Assembly (NCBI GenBank): GCA_039917615.1
Contig: JBDSJD010000024.1
Location: 1 to 64,000, forward strand
Direction of reading: 5' to 3'
Source of the DNA: ZC4RG30 sp039917615
Lineage (GTDB): Bacteria > Pseudomonadota > Gammaproteobacteria > Steroidobacterales > Steroidobacteraceae
Length of the DNA: 64,000 nt
Positions within the stretch are counted from its first letter, which is position 1, and every line of letters begins with the position of its first letter. A program made the translations under genes and the position numbers. Under the pieces are notes generated by a model. It had not been told where the DNA came from and made no database searches. It worked only from the letters and a program-made list of their open reading frames with translations. Below, one piece after another: positions 40,916 through 50,148 of the stretch.

Positions 40916-42088
40916 ATGTCCGAACCTCGACTACAAGCTGTTCCCCGTCTGGCCGAGCTGCCGCAGGGCGATCCGGCGCTGGTTGCGGTAGACCGCGCCC
41001 TGAGCGAGTTGCGCCGCGGCCGCGCCATTGTGCTGCGCGACCCGGGCGACCGATCCTGGCGCCTGGTGGTGCCCCTGGAAACAGCGGAGTCGGCGCTGGT
41101 GGCCCATGCATTGCAAATGCCCGACGCTGCACTGGTTGTAACCGGCCAGCGCGCTGCGGCACTGCGCGTGCCCTGCGAGTCGGACGAGGTGCTGATGCTG
41201 GCGCTGCCGGCCGGCCTTGATGCGCAGCAGGTGCATGAGCTCGGCGCCCACTGGGAAGCCGACGGCTGGCGTGAAGCGCTTGGCGGGCTGGTGCCGCAGG
41301 CGGACTGCGCCGATGCGCTGTGTGTTGCCGCGGTGCAGCTGGCGAAGAGCGCGCAATTGCTGCCGGCATTGCTGGTGTCCGGATTGCAGACCCTTGCACC
41401 CCCGGCATCTGCGCAGGCGGTACGAATTGACGAGATTGCGCGCTACACACAGCCGAACGAGCAGGATCTGGTGCGGGTGAGTGAAGCTCGCGTGCCGCTA
41501 CGCGCGGAAGAGTCCAGCCGCCTGGTCCTGTTTCGCGACCGCCGCGATGCCTCCGAACATGTGGCGGTGATCGTCGGCAGTCCCGACCCGCAGGGCACTG
41601 TGCCCGTGCGCGCGCATTCCTCCTGTTTCACCGGCGATCTGCTGGGCAGCCTGCGCTGTGACTGCGGCGAGCAGCTGCAGACCGCAGTGAAGCGGTTGCA
41701 CGACGAAGGCGGTGGCGTGCTGCTTTATCTTGCGCAGGAAGGGCGTGGCATCGGCCTTGCCAACAAATTGCGCGCCTATCAGTTGCAGGACGACGGCCTG
41801 GATACCGTGGATGCCGACCGGCATCTGGGCTTCAGCGCCGATGAGCGCAGCTATGCCATCGCGGCGGCCATGCTCCGCCAGCTGGGATTCACACGCATCA
41901 GATTGCTCACCAACAGCCCGCACAAGGTGCGCGAATTGCGCGCGCGCGGTATCGATGTGCATGAAATCGAATCGCTACTGGCCCCACCCAACGCGCACAA
42001 CGAACGTTACATCCGCACCAAGCGGGACCGCGCTGGGCATTTGATACCCGATTCGACCCTCTCGGACGGCCCTGCAAAAATCGGCTGA
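40916..42088 (+). CDS. ribA: GTP cyclohydrolase II with degenerate RibB-like N-terminal domain
   Basis: The 390-residue protein is bipartite. The C-terminal ~200 residues are RibA: zinc site CFTGDLLGSLRCDCGEQLQ, catalytic region YLAQEGRGIGLANKLRAYQLQD, then LLTNSPHK. It opens GTP for riboflavin synthesis. The N-terminal ~180 residues follow the outline of 3,4-dihydroxy-2-butanone-4-phosphate synthase (VDRALSELRRGRAIVLRD). They lack the acidic DRENEGD loop, so this half is probably inactive and structural. The gene stands apart from other rib genes. It converges with the ABC-F gene, 16 bases away. Confidence 0.92.
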   Translation: MSEPRLQAVPRLAELPQGDPALVAVDRALSELRRGRAIVLRDPGDRSWRLVVPLETAESALVAHALQMPDAALVVTGQRAAALRVPCESDEVLMLALPAGLDAQQVHELGAHWEADGWREALGGLVPQADCADALCVAAVQLAKSAQLLPALLVSGLQTLAPPASAQAVRIDEIARYTQPNEQDLVRVSEARVPLRAEESSRLVLFRDRRDASEHVAVIVGSPDPQGTVPVRAHSSCFTGDLLGSLRCDCGEQLQTAVKRLHDEGGGVLLYLAQEGRGIGLANKLRAYQLQDDGLDTVDADRHLGFSADERSYAIAAAMLRQLGFTRIRLLTNSPHKVRELRARGIDVHEIESLLAPPNAHNERYIRTKRDRAGHLIPDSTLSDGPAKIG

Positions 42089-42104
42089 CCGTCCGGGAGC
42101 CGGA

Positions 42105-44033
42105 TCACTCTGCGGTAAGCTCGCGCTCCAGCTCGTCGCTGACTTCCAGCCACTGCGACTCCATGTCTTGGGTTTCCTGCGCGACGCGTGCCCGCTGTGC
42201 GGTCAACTCCAGCTGCCGTTTGTGTTCGCCGGCCGCGTACAGCGCAGGATCAGCCAGTTGCGCATCCAGTGCGAGCGCCAGCGTGGCCAGCTCCTGCAGG
42301 CGTTTGTCGCAGCGCGCCTGTCGCGCGCGCAGCGGCGCAAGTGCGCGGCGCTGCTCGGCGCTGTCGCGGCGACGTTGTCGGGCCGCAGCCTTCGGCGCAG
42401 GCTCCATGGCGGTGCCTGCAATGACAGGTCCTGCTGCTGGCCGAGCCGTATCCTTGCCTGTCAGCCATTGCGCGTAATCATCCAGGTCGCCATCGAATTC
42501 CCGCACCTGGCCCGCATCGACCAGCAGGAAGCGATCCGTCACCGTCGCGAGCAGATGCCGGTCGTGTGACACCATGATCACGGCCCCTGCATATTCCTGC
42601 AGTGCCATGGCCAGTGCCTGGCGCATTTCAAGATCCAGGTGGTTGGTGGGTTCGTCGAGCAGCAGCAGGTTGGGCTTGCTGTAAGCCACCAGCGCCAGGG
42701 CCAGTCGCGCCTTCTCGCCGCCTGAAAACGGAGCCACAGCTTCGAACACGCGTTCACCGCGAAATCCGAAGCCCCCGAGGTAGTCGCGCTGTTCCTGGTC
42801 GGACGGCCGTTGTCCCAGTGACTGCGCGAGTCGTTGCAGATGCAGGCACGCCGAAGCCGCGGGATCGAGCTGCTCCAGCTGATGCTGGGCGAAGTAGCCA
42901 ATCGCAAGATCGCGCGCGTCGTCGCGACTGCCGCCGATTGCAGGCAGCGTGCCGGCGAGCAGCTTGATCAGCGTGGACTTGCCCGCGCCGTTGCGCCCCA
43001 GCAGCGAGATGCGATCACCCGGGTATACAGTGAGGCTGACCTTGCCGAGCAGCACGCGCTCACCGTAGCCGGCGGATTGTTCCTCCATGGCGAGCAGCGG
43101 CCGCGGCAGTTTCAGTGGCTCGGCAAAGCTGAATTCGAATGGCGAGTCCACATGCGCGGGAGCGATGCGCTGCATGCGTTCCAGTGCCTTGATGCGGCTC
43201 TGCGCCTGCCGCGCCTTGGTCGCACTGGCGCGGAAACGCGCCACGAATGCTTCCATGTGCGCGATTTCGCGCTCCTGCCTGGCATGCATGGTGGCCTGCT
43301 GTGCAAGCTGCGCGGCGCGGGCGGTTTCGAAGTCGGAGTAGTTGCCAGCGTAGGTCGTGGCCTTTTGGTGTTCTATGTTGACGATTCGATCCACAACCCG
43401 ATCCAGGAACTCGCGGTCATGCGCGATCAGCAGCAGCGTGCCCGGATAGGTCTTGAGCCAGGCCTCCAGCCAGACGATGGCGTCCAGATCCAGGTGGTTG
43501 GTCGGCTCGTCAAGCAGCAGCAGGTCGGAGCGGCACATCAGCGCGCGGGCTACATTCAGGCGCACGCGCCAGCCACCGGAGAAGTTGCGCACCGCGCGGC
43601 TTTCATCAGCAGTGCTGAAGCCAAGTCCATGCATCAATTGCGCGGCGCGGGCTCGCGCCTCGTAACCACCGATGGTGGCGTACTGGGTGTAGAGATCGGC
43701 AAGCTGCGCGCCATCATGGGCCGTGCCTTCAGCCGTCGCGATGCGCGCTTCCAGCTGCCGCAGAACGGTATCGCCGTCGAGCACGAAATCGATGGCCTGG
43801 GCGTCGCTGGCGTCCAGTTCCTGCGCCACATGTGCCATGACGAGTCCGGAGGGCATGCTGAAATGGCCCGAGTCGGCCGCCAGCGCACCGCTGACCAGCG
43901 CCAGCAGGCTCGACTTGCCGCTGCCGTTTTCGCCAGTAATGCCGACCTTTTCGCCTCGGAACAGGCTGAAGGTAGCTGCGGCGAACAGCACGCGTGGACC
44001 GCGCCTGATGGTTACGGCATCGAATTTCAGCAT
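42105..44033 (-). CDS. ABC-F family ATP-binding protein (YheS/Uup-like)
   Basis: The 642-residue soluble protein has two ATPase cassettes in one chain and no membrane domain. Walker A motifs are GITGENGSGKSS and LLGRNGAGKST, signatures NFSGGWRVRLNVARAL and PFSGGEKARLALALV, and both Walker B are LLLLDEPTNHLD. The inter-cassette linker at about 240-300 is helical and charged. A C-terminal coiled coil rich in Arg/Glu/Leu occupies about 545-640. ABC-F proteins act at the ribosomal E site to relieve stalled translation. Length and linker fit the YheS group. Confidence 0.94.
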   Translation of the reverse strand: MLKFDAVTIRRGPRVLFAAATFSLFRGEKVGITGENGSGKSSLLALVSGALAADSGHFSMPSGLVMAHVAQELDASDAQAIDFVLDGDTVLRQLEARIATAEGTAHDGAQLADLYTQYATIGGYEARARAAQLMHGLGFSTADESRAVRNFSGGWRVRLNVARALMCRSDLLLLDEPTNHLDLDAIVWLEAWLKTYPGTLLLIAHDREFLDRVVDRIVNIEHQKATTYAGNYSDFETARAAQLAQQATMHARQEREIAHMEAFVARFRASATKARQAQSRIKALERMQRIAPAHVDSPFEFSFAEPLKLPRPLLAMEEQSAGYGERVLLGKVSLTVYPGDRISLLGRNGAGKSTLIKLLAGTLPAIGGSRDDARDLAIGYFAQHQLEQLDPAASACLHLQRLAQSLGQRPSDQEQRDYLGGFGFRGERVFEAVAPFSGGEKARLALALVAYSKPNLLLLDEPTNHLDLEMRQALAMALQEYAGAVIMVSHDRHLLATVTDRFLLVDAGQVREFDGDLDDYAQWLTGKDTARPAAGPVIAGTAMEPAPKAAARQRRRDSAEQRRALAPLRARQARCDKRLQELATLALALDAQLADPALYAAGEHKRQLELTAQRARVAQETQDMESQWLEVSDELERELTAE

Positions 44034-44141
44034 GGGATTGCGACGGGCTTAACGCAGAGTGTGACGGCGTCGAACTTGATCATGGGCCGCGAAGCGTAGG
44101 CAACCGGTGCACGCACCGCAAGTGAGGGCTAGAATGCACTC

Positions 44142-44627
44142 ATGAAGAACATCTCGCCCCGTATCACGGCTGCCCTGGCGGCTGTGATTCTGGCAACAGC
44201 TGTCGCTCCGGCGATGGCTGATGTTGTGGGCAGTGCAGGCTGGTCTCGCGCCACGCCGCCTGGCGTAAAGGAAGCAGTGGGCTATCTGGTGTTGATGAAC
44301 AACGGCGTCGAGGAACGCAAACTGCTGAAGATCACCTCGCCGGTAAGCGACGAGGTCACCCTGCACCGGAGCAGCATTACTTCTGAAGGCCTGGCGCGGA
44401 TGTGGCCGGTGGGGTCGTTGAAGATCGAGCCGGGCGAATCACTGCGTCTCGAACCCGGCGGGCTTCACGTGATGTTCTCGAAACTCAAAAACGTTCTCAA
44501 GGTCGGCGACAAAGTGCCTTTGACGCTGCAGTTCGACGGCTTCGAAAAGCCATTCACCGTGATGCTGGAAGTGCGGCCACTGGTACCCGAGACCCACGCC
44601 GCTGATCACCACAGCCACGCGAACTAG
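44142..44627 (+). CDS. PCu(A)C-type periplasmic copper chaperone
   Basis: The 161-residue protein has a Sec signal (about 1-26, ending PAMAD). The DUF461/PCu(A)C fold has the metal ligands in order: His in VTLHRSS, Met in LARMWPV, and the later HVM of GGLHVMFSKLK (H-x-M). It ends in a His-rich tail (HAADHHSHAN) that may also bind metal. The family delivers Cu(I) to the CuA site of cytochrome oxidase. No other oxidase-assembly gene adjoins it. Confidence 0.9.
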   Translation: MKNISPRITAALAAVILATAVAPAMADVVGSAGWSRATPPGVKEAVGYLVLMNNGVEERKLLKITSPVSDEVTLHRSSITSEGLARMWPVGSLKIEPGESLRLEPGGLHVMFSKLKNVLKVGDKVPLTLQFDGFEKPFTVMLEVRPLVPETHAADHHSHAN

Positions 44628-44654
44628 CGCAGATTCTGCTTCGGATCGGCGGGC

Positions 44655-44978
44655 CTATCCTCCGGCGCGCTTGGCGTCAAACCCCAGCTTCTGCAGTTCA
44701 ACGATCAGGCGATCCCGGTGTTCACCCTGGATTTCGATGCGATTGCCGCGCACGGCACCCCCAGCGCCGCAGCTGCGCTTGAGCTGACCCGCCAATTCAT
44801 CGAGCGCAGAACCAGACAGCGGCAGCCCGGTGATGACGGTTACGCCCTTGCCGCCCCTGCCGGCGACTTCGCGCGCCACGCGAATTTTGGGTGGACCTGC
44901 GGGTGCTGCCGGTTTTGCGGCGACCTGCCTGACCGCGGAAGGCATCACGACGCCGCGAAAGGTGTGTCTGGGCTTCAT
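44655..44978 (-). CDS. yciH: SUI1/YciH family translation factor
   Basis: The 107-residue protein has a flexible Ala/Pro N-terminus (1-35) and the SUI1/eIF1 domain: VAREVAGRGGKGVTVITGLPLSG, LKRSCGAGGAVRGNRIEIQGEHRD and the C-terminal LQKLGFDAKRAGG. Bacterial YciH is related to eIF1 and can influence start-codon fidelity. It is 16 bases downstream of the MATE gene on the same strand and probably cotranscribed. Confidence 0.94.
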   Translation of the reverse strand: MKPRHTFRGVVMPSAVRQVAAKPAAPAGPPKIRVAREVAGRGGKGVTVITGLPLSGSALDELAGQLKRSCGAGGAVRGNRIEIQGEHRDRLIVELQKLGFDAKRAGG

Positions 44979-44994
44979 CGGGTTGGCTACGCCT

Positions 44995-46356
44995 TCAGAT
45001 GAGTTTCCGTATGGGCTGCTTGCGCCAGTACAGCCGGTAGAAGCTTACCTGCAGGATCAGCATTGTGACGAAGGTGATCGGATAGGCCGCCCATACACCG
45101 TTGATGCCGATGCGGTGGCTCAGTATCCACGCCGCCGGTACTTCCACCAGCAAGATGGCACCGATCGACAACACGGTGGGGATCAGTACCGTGCCGCTGG
45201 AACGCATCACACCCGAAATCACGGCGGCGCAACCGAAGATCAGGGCGCTCCACAGCACGATATGCAGCAGGTCGAGGGCGATCTTCGTTGCAGCCGGGTT
45301 CTGCGTGAACAAGCCGATAAGTGGCCGTGCAAACAGGTAACACAACAGCAACAGCGCGCCGGTAATCGCAAAGTTGATGAGGATGCCGGCGCGGGTGATT
45401 GACCCGAGGCGCTCCGGGTGTCCGGCACCGATAGCCTGCGCACCGAGAACCGAAGCGGCGATGGCGATGGACATGGCCGGGAACTGCACATACCCCAGCA
45501 CCTGGTTACCCACTCCATAGGCAGCGGTGGCCTCGGAGCCGAAGCCGTTGACCATTTTCATCAGCACCACTTCGGCGAGCGACATGATCACCATCTGCAT
45601 AGCGGTGGGTATGCCGATCCGCAGCACGGCACGCAGGATGACGCCATCGATGCGCATGTGTTTGAACAGTTCGGCATTGGGCGCCAGCGCATGGCCCTTG
45701 TGCCGCAGGTAGAACATGAGCCATACCAGCGTCACGGCGAATGAAGTGACGAAGCCGACGGCAGCGCTGGTCACTCCCATGTGCGGCAACCCCATCCAGC
45801 CGTTGATCAGCGCAGGGGTTACGATCAGCCCGACAATGGTCGATACGACCAATGCCAGCAGCGGCGTTATGGTGTCGCCCACGCCGCGCATGATCGCGGT
45901 GATCAGCAGGAACGCGAAGAAACCCGGCATGGCGTAAAGGCAGACGCGCGCGTAGTGCGTGGCCTCCACGAGGATGTCGGGGGGAGTGTCGAGTTTTTGC
46001 AGCAGCAGGCCGGCGAACGTACCGCCAAACAAGGCCACCACCACCCCGCCCAGCAATCCAACCGTGAGCGTGGTGCCTGCGACTGCGCGGACCCGCTCCG
46101 GATCGCGGGCGCCCCAGGCCTGACCGATCAGCACTGACGCGCCAGATCCCAGGCCCATTACAAAAGAGATCAGGAACAGCATGACGGGAAAGAACGAGGA
46201 GGCTGCCGCCAGTGCCTGCACGCCTATCATGTGGCCCAGGAAGATGTTGTTCAGCGTGCCAGACAGCGACTGCAGGATATTCGCCAGCATCATGGGCACC
46301 AGGAACATCAGAAAGATCTTCCAGGTGGGCTGTCCGGGGCTGAACACGGTACGCAT
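44995..46356 (-). CDS. MATE family multidrug/cation antiporter
   Basis: The 453-residue protein has about 12 membrane helices in two similar halves, with the family motifs ILQSLSGTLNNIFLGHMIG near the N-terminus and GVGNQVLGYVQFPAMSIAIAASVLGAQAIGAGHPER opening the second half. It exports cationic compounds by Na+ or H+ antiport. ATG 46356 is chosen because AAGGAG lies 8 bases upstream; GTG 46365 would overlap that site. It is divergent from the CorC/HlyC-type gene at 46436. Confidence 0.93.
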   Translation of the reverse strand: MRTVFSPGQPTWKIFLMFLVPMMLANILQSLSGTLNNIFLGHMIGVQALAAASSFFPVMLFLISFVMGLGSGASVLIGQAWGARDPERVRAVAGTTLTVGLLGGVVVALFGGTFAGLLLQKLDTPPDILVEATHYARVCLYAMPGFFAFLLITAIMRGVGDTITPLLALVVSTIVGLIVTPALINGWMGLPHMGVTSAAVGFVTSFAVTLVWLMFYLRHKGHALAPNAELFKHMRIDGVILRAVLRIGIPTAMQMVIMSLAEVVLMKMVNGFGSEATAAYGVGNQVLGYVQFPAMSIAIAASVLGAQAIGAGHPERLGSITRAGILINFAITGALLLLCYLFARPLIGLFTQNPAATKIALDLLHIVLWSALIFGCAAVISGVMRSSGTVLIPTVLSIGAILLVEVPAAWILSHRIGINGVWAAYPITFVTMLILQVSFYRLYWRKQPIRKLI

Positions 46357-46435
46357 ACACGCCACTCCTTCGGCGCGGTATGATGCCAGCTCGCTCCGCC
46401 ACAGGTGGCCCCAAATGGGGCGTTAGACCCACAAG

Positions 46436-47743
46436 ATGCACGAAGCCGCGGTCATCCTCGGCCTGATCGTACTCAATGGCTTGTTTGCTTCAGCCGAACT
46501 GGCGCTGGTTTCGGCCCGCCGGTCGCGCCTCAAGGCGCTGGCGGAAGGCGGTCATCGGGGAGCGAAGGCGGCGCTGGCATTACTCGACGACCCCACCCGG
46601 CTGCTGTCGTCGGTGCAGGTTGGCATTACGCTGGTTGGCATCCTGACTGGCGTCTACAGCGGCGCCGCCTATTCGCAGGAACTTTCGGCTTGGGTTACCG
46701 GCATTTACGCGCCAGCTGCTCCCTATGCGCAGGAGATCGCATACGGCGCAATCGTCGTGGTGATGACCTATTTCTCGCTGGTGATAGGTGAGCTGGTGCC
46801 CAAGCGCATGGCCATGGCCCATGCCGATCGCTGGGCTACCCTGGTGGCCATTCCGATGCAGTTGGTGGCCAGATTCGGCGCGCCCATCGTCTGGTTGTTG
46901 CAGCGGTCCACCGATACGCTGCTGCGGCTGATGCCGACCGGTGGGGGCAAGCAGACTGCGGTAACCGACGATGATGTGCGCGCACTCGCCACTGAAGGCA
47001 TGCAGACCGGCGCGCTGCATCGCCATGAAGCCGAGATGATCGACTCGGTGCTGCGGCTGGCAGATCGCAGCATCGAAGCCATCATGGTGCCGCGCGGCGA
47101 CATTCTCTGGCTCGATATCAACGAACCGGTTGCCACGTTATGGGACGAAGCGCGCCGCAGCGGTCATGCGCGTTTTTTGCTGTGCCGCGGCGAGCTGGAG
47201 CAGCTGATCGGCGTGATCTCGCTGGCGAATCTTGGTGAGGCATTGCGTCGCGGAGCCATCGATCCGGATGTGGACGCACAGCCGCCGCTACACGTGCCCG
47301 AGAGCATCTCCATCTTCAAGCTGCTGGAAACCTTCCGCCGGTCCAGCGTGCACCTGGGAGTCGTCACGAATGAATACGGCGGTATTGAAGGCCTCGTGAC
47401 ACCGGCCGATATTCTCAAGGCGATCGCTGGCGATCTGCCGGAGATGGGCAGCAGGGATGCAGCCGGGGCGCACCAGCGCGACGACGGCAGCTGGCTGATC
47501 GACGGACATCTGGCCATCCATGCGGCTGAACGCTTGCTCGGCCGCAAGGATCTCGCCCGCGGCGAGAATTACAACACCATGGCTGGATTCGTGCTGTGGC
47601 ACCTCGGGCGCATGCCTGTGACAGGTGAGAAGCTGGCCTGGCGCGACCTCTCCATCGAAGTGGTCGATATGGACGGCCTGGTTGTCGACAAGCTGCTGGT
47701 GCAGCCGCGCGCAGCACAGGGCCTGCGCGCCGGCAAGGAGTAA
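46436..47743 (+). CDS. CNNM/CorC-HlyC-type membrane protein (DUF21-CBS-CorC_HlyC)
   Basis: The 435-residue protein has an N-terminal DUF21/CNNM membrane domain (about 1-190, with VLNGLFASAELALVSARRSRL and SLVIGELVPKRMAM). A tandem CBS pair (about 215-335, IMVPRGDILWLDI and VVTNEYGGIEGLVTPADIL) and a C-terminal CorC_HlyC domain (about 350-430, MAGFVLWHLGRMPVTGE) follow. This family is linked to Mg2+/Co2+ export despite the hemolysin label. A lipoprotein gene follows after 6 bases and is probably cotranscribed. Confidence 0.93.
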   Translation: MHEAAVILGLIVLNGLFASAELALVSARRSRLKALAEGGHRGAKAALALLDDPTRLLSSVQVGITLVGILTGVYSGAAYSQELSAWVTGIYAPAAPYAQEIAYGAIVVVMTYFSLVIGELVPKRMAMAHADRWATLVAIPMQLVARFGAPIVWLLQRSTDTLLRLMPTGGGKQTAVTDDDVRALATEGMQTGALHRHEAEMIDSVLRLADRSIEAIMVPRGDILWLDINEPVATLWDEARRSGHARFLLCRGELEQLIGVISLANLGEALRRGAIDPDVDAQPPLHVPESISIFKLLETFRRSSVHLGVVTNEYGGIEGLVTPADILKAIAGDLPEMGSRDAAGAHQRDDGSWLIDGHLAIHAAERLLGRKDLARGENYNTMAGFVLWHLGRMPVTGEKLAWRDLSIEVVDMDGLVVDKLLVQPRAAQGLRAGKE

Positions 47744-47749
47744 CGGGCC

Positions 47750-48319
47750 ATGCGAAAATGTTTGCTGCTGGTTCTGGCGCTTGGCCTGCTGGGTGCCTGC
47801 ACGCGTGTGAATGTATTTGGCCATCCGGTGAAGGATGTTCCTGCGCCTGCAGCACAGGCCGCCACCGCTATAACCCAGCCAGGGCAGCAGATCACGCGGT
47901 TCGCGCTTGAGTACACACCAGCGGCGCAGAAGCAGGTCAATGACGATGAACGGTTCAACGCCGAAGCCCTGCGCGATGCCATTACCGCCGAGCTGCGTTC
48001 GCGGCAGCTGCTCGATCTGCAGCGACCGGGCGGCGCCCGAGTTGCAGTGATTCAGCTGGATGAGTTCGAGGTTCGCGCGACCAGCAATGTGGTGATGTTT
48101 GGCAGGGTATCCAGCGCTGGCGTGTTGGCTGGAGCAATCCGGATCAGTGGAGCAGCCAGTGGTGACGAGAAGAAATTCCGCGTCGGCGCGGAGGTCCCAA
48201 TGCGCGTCGCCACGAGTGGCGCGGATAAAAATCCGCTGCAGAATCTCTACAAGGAATTTGCGAAGCAGCTCGCAGATGAACTCACTGGCGTGGCGCCGCG
48301 CCAGCCGCAGCGCCCATAG
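47750..48319 (+). CDS. Small lipoprotein of unknown function (DUF4410-like)
   Basis: The 189-residue protein has a signal peptide ending in lipobox LLGAC (Cys about 17). The mature part alternates short beta-strand and helix patterns: ITRFALEYTPAAQKQVNDDERFNAEALRDAI, then ARVAVIQLDEFEVRATSNVVMFGRV, and a final helix LQNLYKEFAKQLADEL. This resembles DUF4410-type lipoproteins, but the match is by eye. A GGAG ribosome-binding site lies inside the end of the upstream gene. Its last 38 bases overlap the 3' end of the convergent modC. Confidence 0.7.
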   Translation: MRKCLLLVLALGLLGACTRVNVFGHPVKDVPAPAAQAATAITQPGQQITRFALEYTPAAQKQVNDDERFNAEALRDAITAELRSRQLLDLQRPGGARVAVIQLDEFEVRATSNVVMFGRVSSAGVLAGAIRISGAASGDEKKFRVGAEVPMRVATSGADKNPLQNLYKEFAKQLADELTGVAPRQPQRP

Positions 48320-49388
48320 CGTACGGATTGAATGACACGGCCTTGACCAGCACCCAGACCGCGGCTCCTGGTGCCAGAGACAGTTCACGGGTGGCGGCGG
48401 AAGTGATGCGCGCCAGCAGCGTCACGCCGCCTGCATCCACTTCAACCAGGTCGCCGCTGGCATCCGCCGTGATGGCGCGCACACATCCGCGCAGCTGATT
48501 GCGCACCGACAGGCCGCGTGGCTCTTCGACTGCCAGGATCATGTCGCGCGCCAGCAATTGCACGCGCACCAGCTGCTGCGTGGCCAGCGATCGGGACGAG
48601 ACGCGCAGGGTGTTAGCCCCGATGGCGATCGTCGCAAGTTCACCGGCACTGTCAATGCCGGTGACGCGACCATCGATCACCGCGCCCACGGCGTCCGCGC
48701 CGACGATGCCGCGCAGCTCCGGCGCGAGGCTGACTGTACCCACATCACCCGCCGCAACAACGTGGCCCTGATCCATGACGACAAGATGCGTGGCAAGGCG
48801 CAGCACCTCATCGAACTGATGACTGACGTACACCATCGGGATGGCGTAGTGATCGCGCAGGCGCGCCAGATAGGGCAGCACATCCTCGCGGCGCGAAGCA
48901 TCCAGCGACGCCAGTGGCTCATCCAGCAACAGCAATCGCGGCCGCGAGAGCAGGGCGCGGCCCAGCGCCACGCGTTGGCGTTCGCCGCCGGAAAGTGCCC
49001 CTGGGCGTCGCGCCAGGAGTGATTCGAGTCCCAGCAACCCAACCAGATCATCGAATGCGCTCGATGCGCCAGGAGCCGCACGCCCGGCGCCGTAGAGAAG
49101 ATTGCCGCGCACGGTGTAGTGCGGAAACAGACGTGAATCCTGAAACACATAGCCGATGCGCCGACGTTCCGCCGGCAGATCGACGCCACGTTCGGAATCG
49201 AACCAGATCTCATCGTCCAGTGACATTCTTCCCTCGCCCTGGCGGATCAGGCCGGCGAGCAGGTTCACCACGGTGGTCTTGCCGCAGCCGGAGCGACCGA
49301 ACAGCGCGGTGACTCCCGGGGTGGGCGCGGTGAACTGCGCATCCAACCGAAACGTGCTCCGCTGCAGCCTGATGTCAACCTGCAGCAT
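48282..49388 (-). CDS. modC: Molybdate ABC transporter ATP-binding protein ModC
   Basis: The 368-residue ATPase has Walker A FGRSGCGKTTV, signature ALSGGERQRVALGRALL, Walker B LLLLDEPLASLD and H-loop VYVSHQFDEV. A C-terminal molybdate-binding (MOP) domain (about 295-360, LRGCVRAITADASGDLVEVD) distinguishes ModC from other ABC ATPases. The start overlaps the modB stop by one base (TGATG). Confidence 0.95.
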   Translation of the reverse strand: MLQVDIRLQRSTFRLDAQFTAPTPGVTALFGRSGCGKTTVVNLLAGLIRQGEGRMSLDDEIWFDSERGVDLPAERRRIGYVFQDSRLFPHYTVRGNLLYGAGRAAPGASSAFDDLVGLLGLESLLARRPGALSGGERQRVALGRALLSRPRLLLLDEPLASLDASRREDVLPYLARLRDHYAIPMVYVSHQFDEVLRLATHLVVMDQGHVVAAGDVGTVSLAPELRGIVGADAVGAVIDGRVTGIDSAGELATIAIGANTLRVSSRSLATQQLVRVQLLARDMILAVEEPRGLSVRNQLRGCVRAITADASGDLVEVDAGGVTLLARITSAATRELSLAPGAAVWVLVKAVSFNPYAMGAAAGAAPRQ

Positions 49389-50080
49389 CAGCGGCCCAGC
49401 CAGCGGCGCAATCTTCGCGCCAGCAGTTCAGAAGCCAGCAGGCCGCCCAGGCCGAGCGAGAACGAAAGCGTTGCCAGCCGTGCGGCCGTGGCATCGCCAT
49501 CAGGCGACTGCAATGCGGTATACAGCGCCAGTGGCAGAGTGCGGGTTTCACCCGGGATGTTCGACACAAAAGTGATGACGGCGCCGAACTCGCCGAGTCC
49601 CGCGGCGAACGCGGTGACCACGCCCGCCAGCACGCCGGGCAGCATCAGCGGCAAGGTGATGGTGGCGAAGCGTCGCCACGGGCCTGCACCCAGAGTGCGC
49701 GCGGCTTCTTCAAGTCCGCGGTCCACATTCTCGAGCGCAATGCGCATCGCGCGCACCATCAATGGAAATGACATCACGGCGGTGGCTACCGCAGCACCCA
49801 TGGTGGAAAAAACCAGCTGGATGTCGAACTGCTGGTCAAGCCAGCTGCCCAGTGGACCGCGCGTGCCCAGCAGCAGCAGCAACAGATAGCCCACCACCAC
49901 CGGCGGCAGCACCAGCGGCAGATGCACGAAAGCGTCGAGCAGCGTGCGACCGGGGAAACGGCGGCGCGTCAGCAGCCAGGCCATGATGACTGCCGGCAGC
50001 AGGCTTATGCTGACGCTGCGCAGGGCCACTGCCAGACTCAGGCGTAGCGCCGCAAGCTCGGTTTCCCCCAGGTTCCACAT
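49388..50080 (-). CDS. modB: Molybdate ABC transporter permease ModB
   Basis: The 230-residue inner-membrane permease has about five helices. The BPD_transp_1 coupling motif EEAARTLGAGPWRRFATITLPLMLPG and the ModB-typical GLGEFGAVITFVSNIPGETRTLPLALY are both present. It pairs with ModC encoded immediately downstream. The binding protein ModA is not next to it: the upstream neighbour is fbp on the opposite strand. Confidence 0.95.
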   Translation of the reverse strand: MWNLGETELAALRLSLAVALRSVSISLLPAVIMAWLLTRRRFPGRTLLDAFVHLPLVLPPVVVGYLLLLLLGTRGPLGSWLDQQFDIQLVFSTMGAAVATAVMSFPLMVRAMRIALENVDRGLEEAARTLGAGPWRRFATITLPLMLPGVLAGVVTAFAAGLGEFGAVITFVSNIPGETRTLPLALYTALQSPDGDATAARLATLSFSLGLGGLLASELLARRLRRWLGR

Positions 50081-50148
50081 GCCGGCAAGGATAAACTTTG
50101 CGGCACGTCATTGCTGCGCACACAGACGCGTCGCGATAATCGGCAGTC

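Noticed and set aside
42834..44099. A 421-codon plus-strand frame
   Set aside because: It is antisense to the ABC-F gene, which has both sets of ATPase motifs. The translation looks like a codon-bias shadow.
47288..48388. A 366-codon minus-strand frame
   Set aside because: It is antisense to the CorC/HlyC-type gene and the lipoprotein. Those plus-strand genes have recognisable domains and ribosome-binding sites; this frame has neither.
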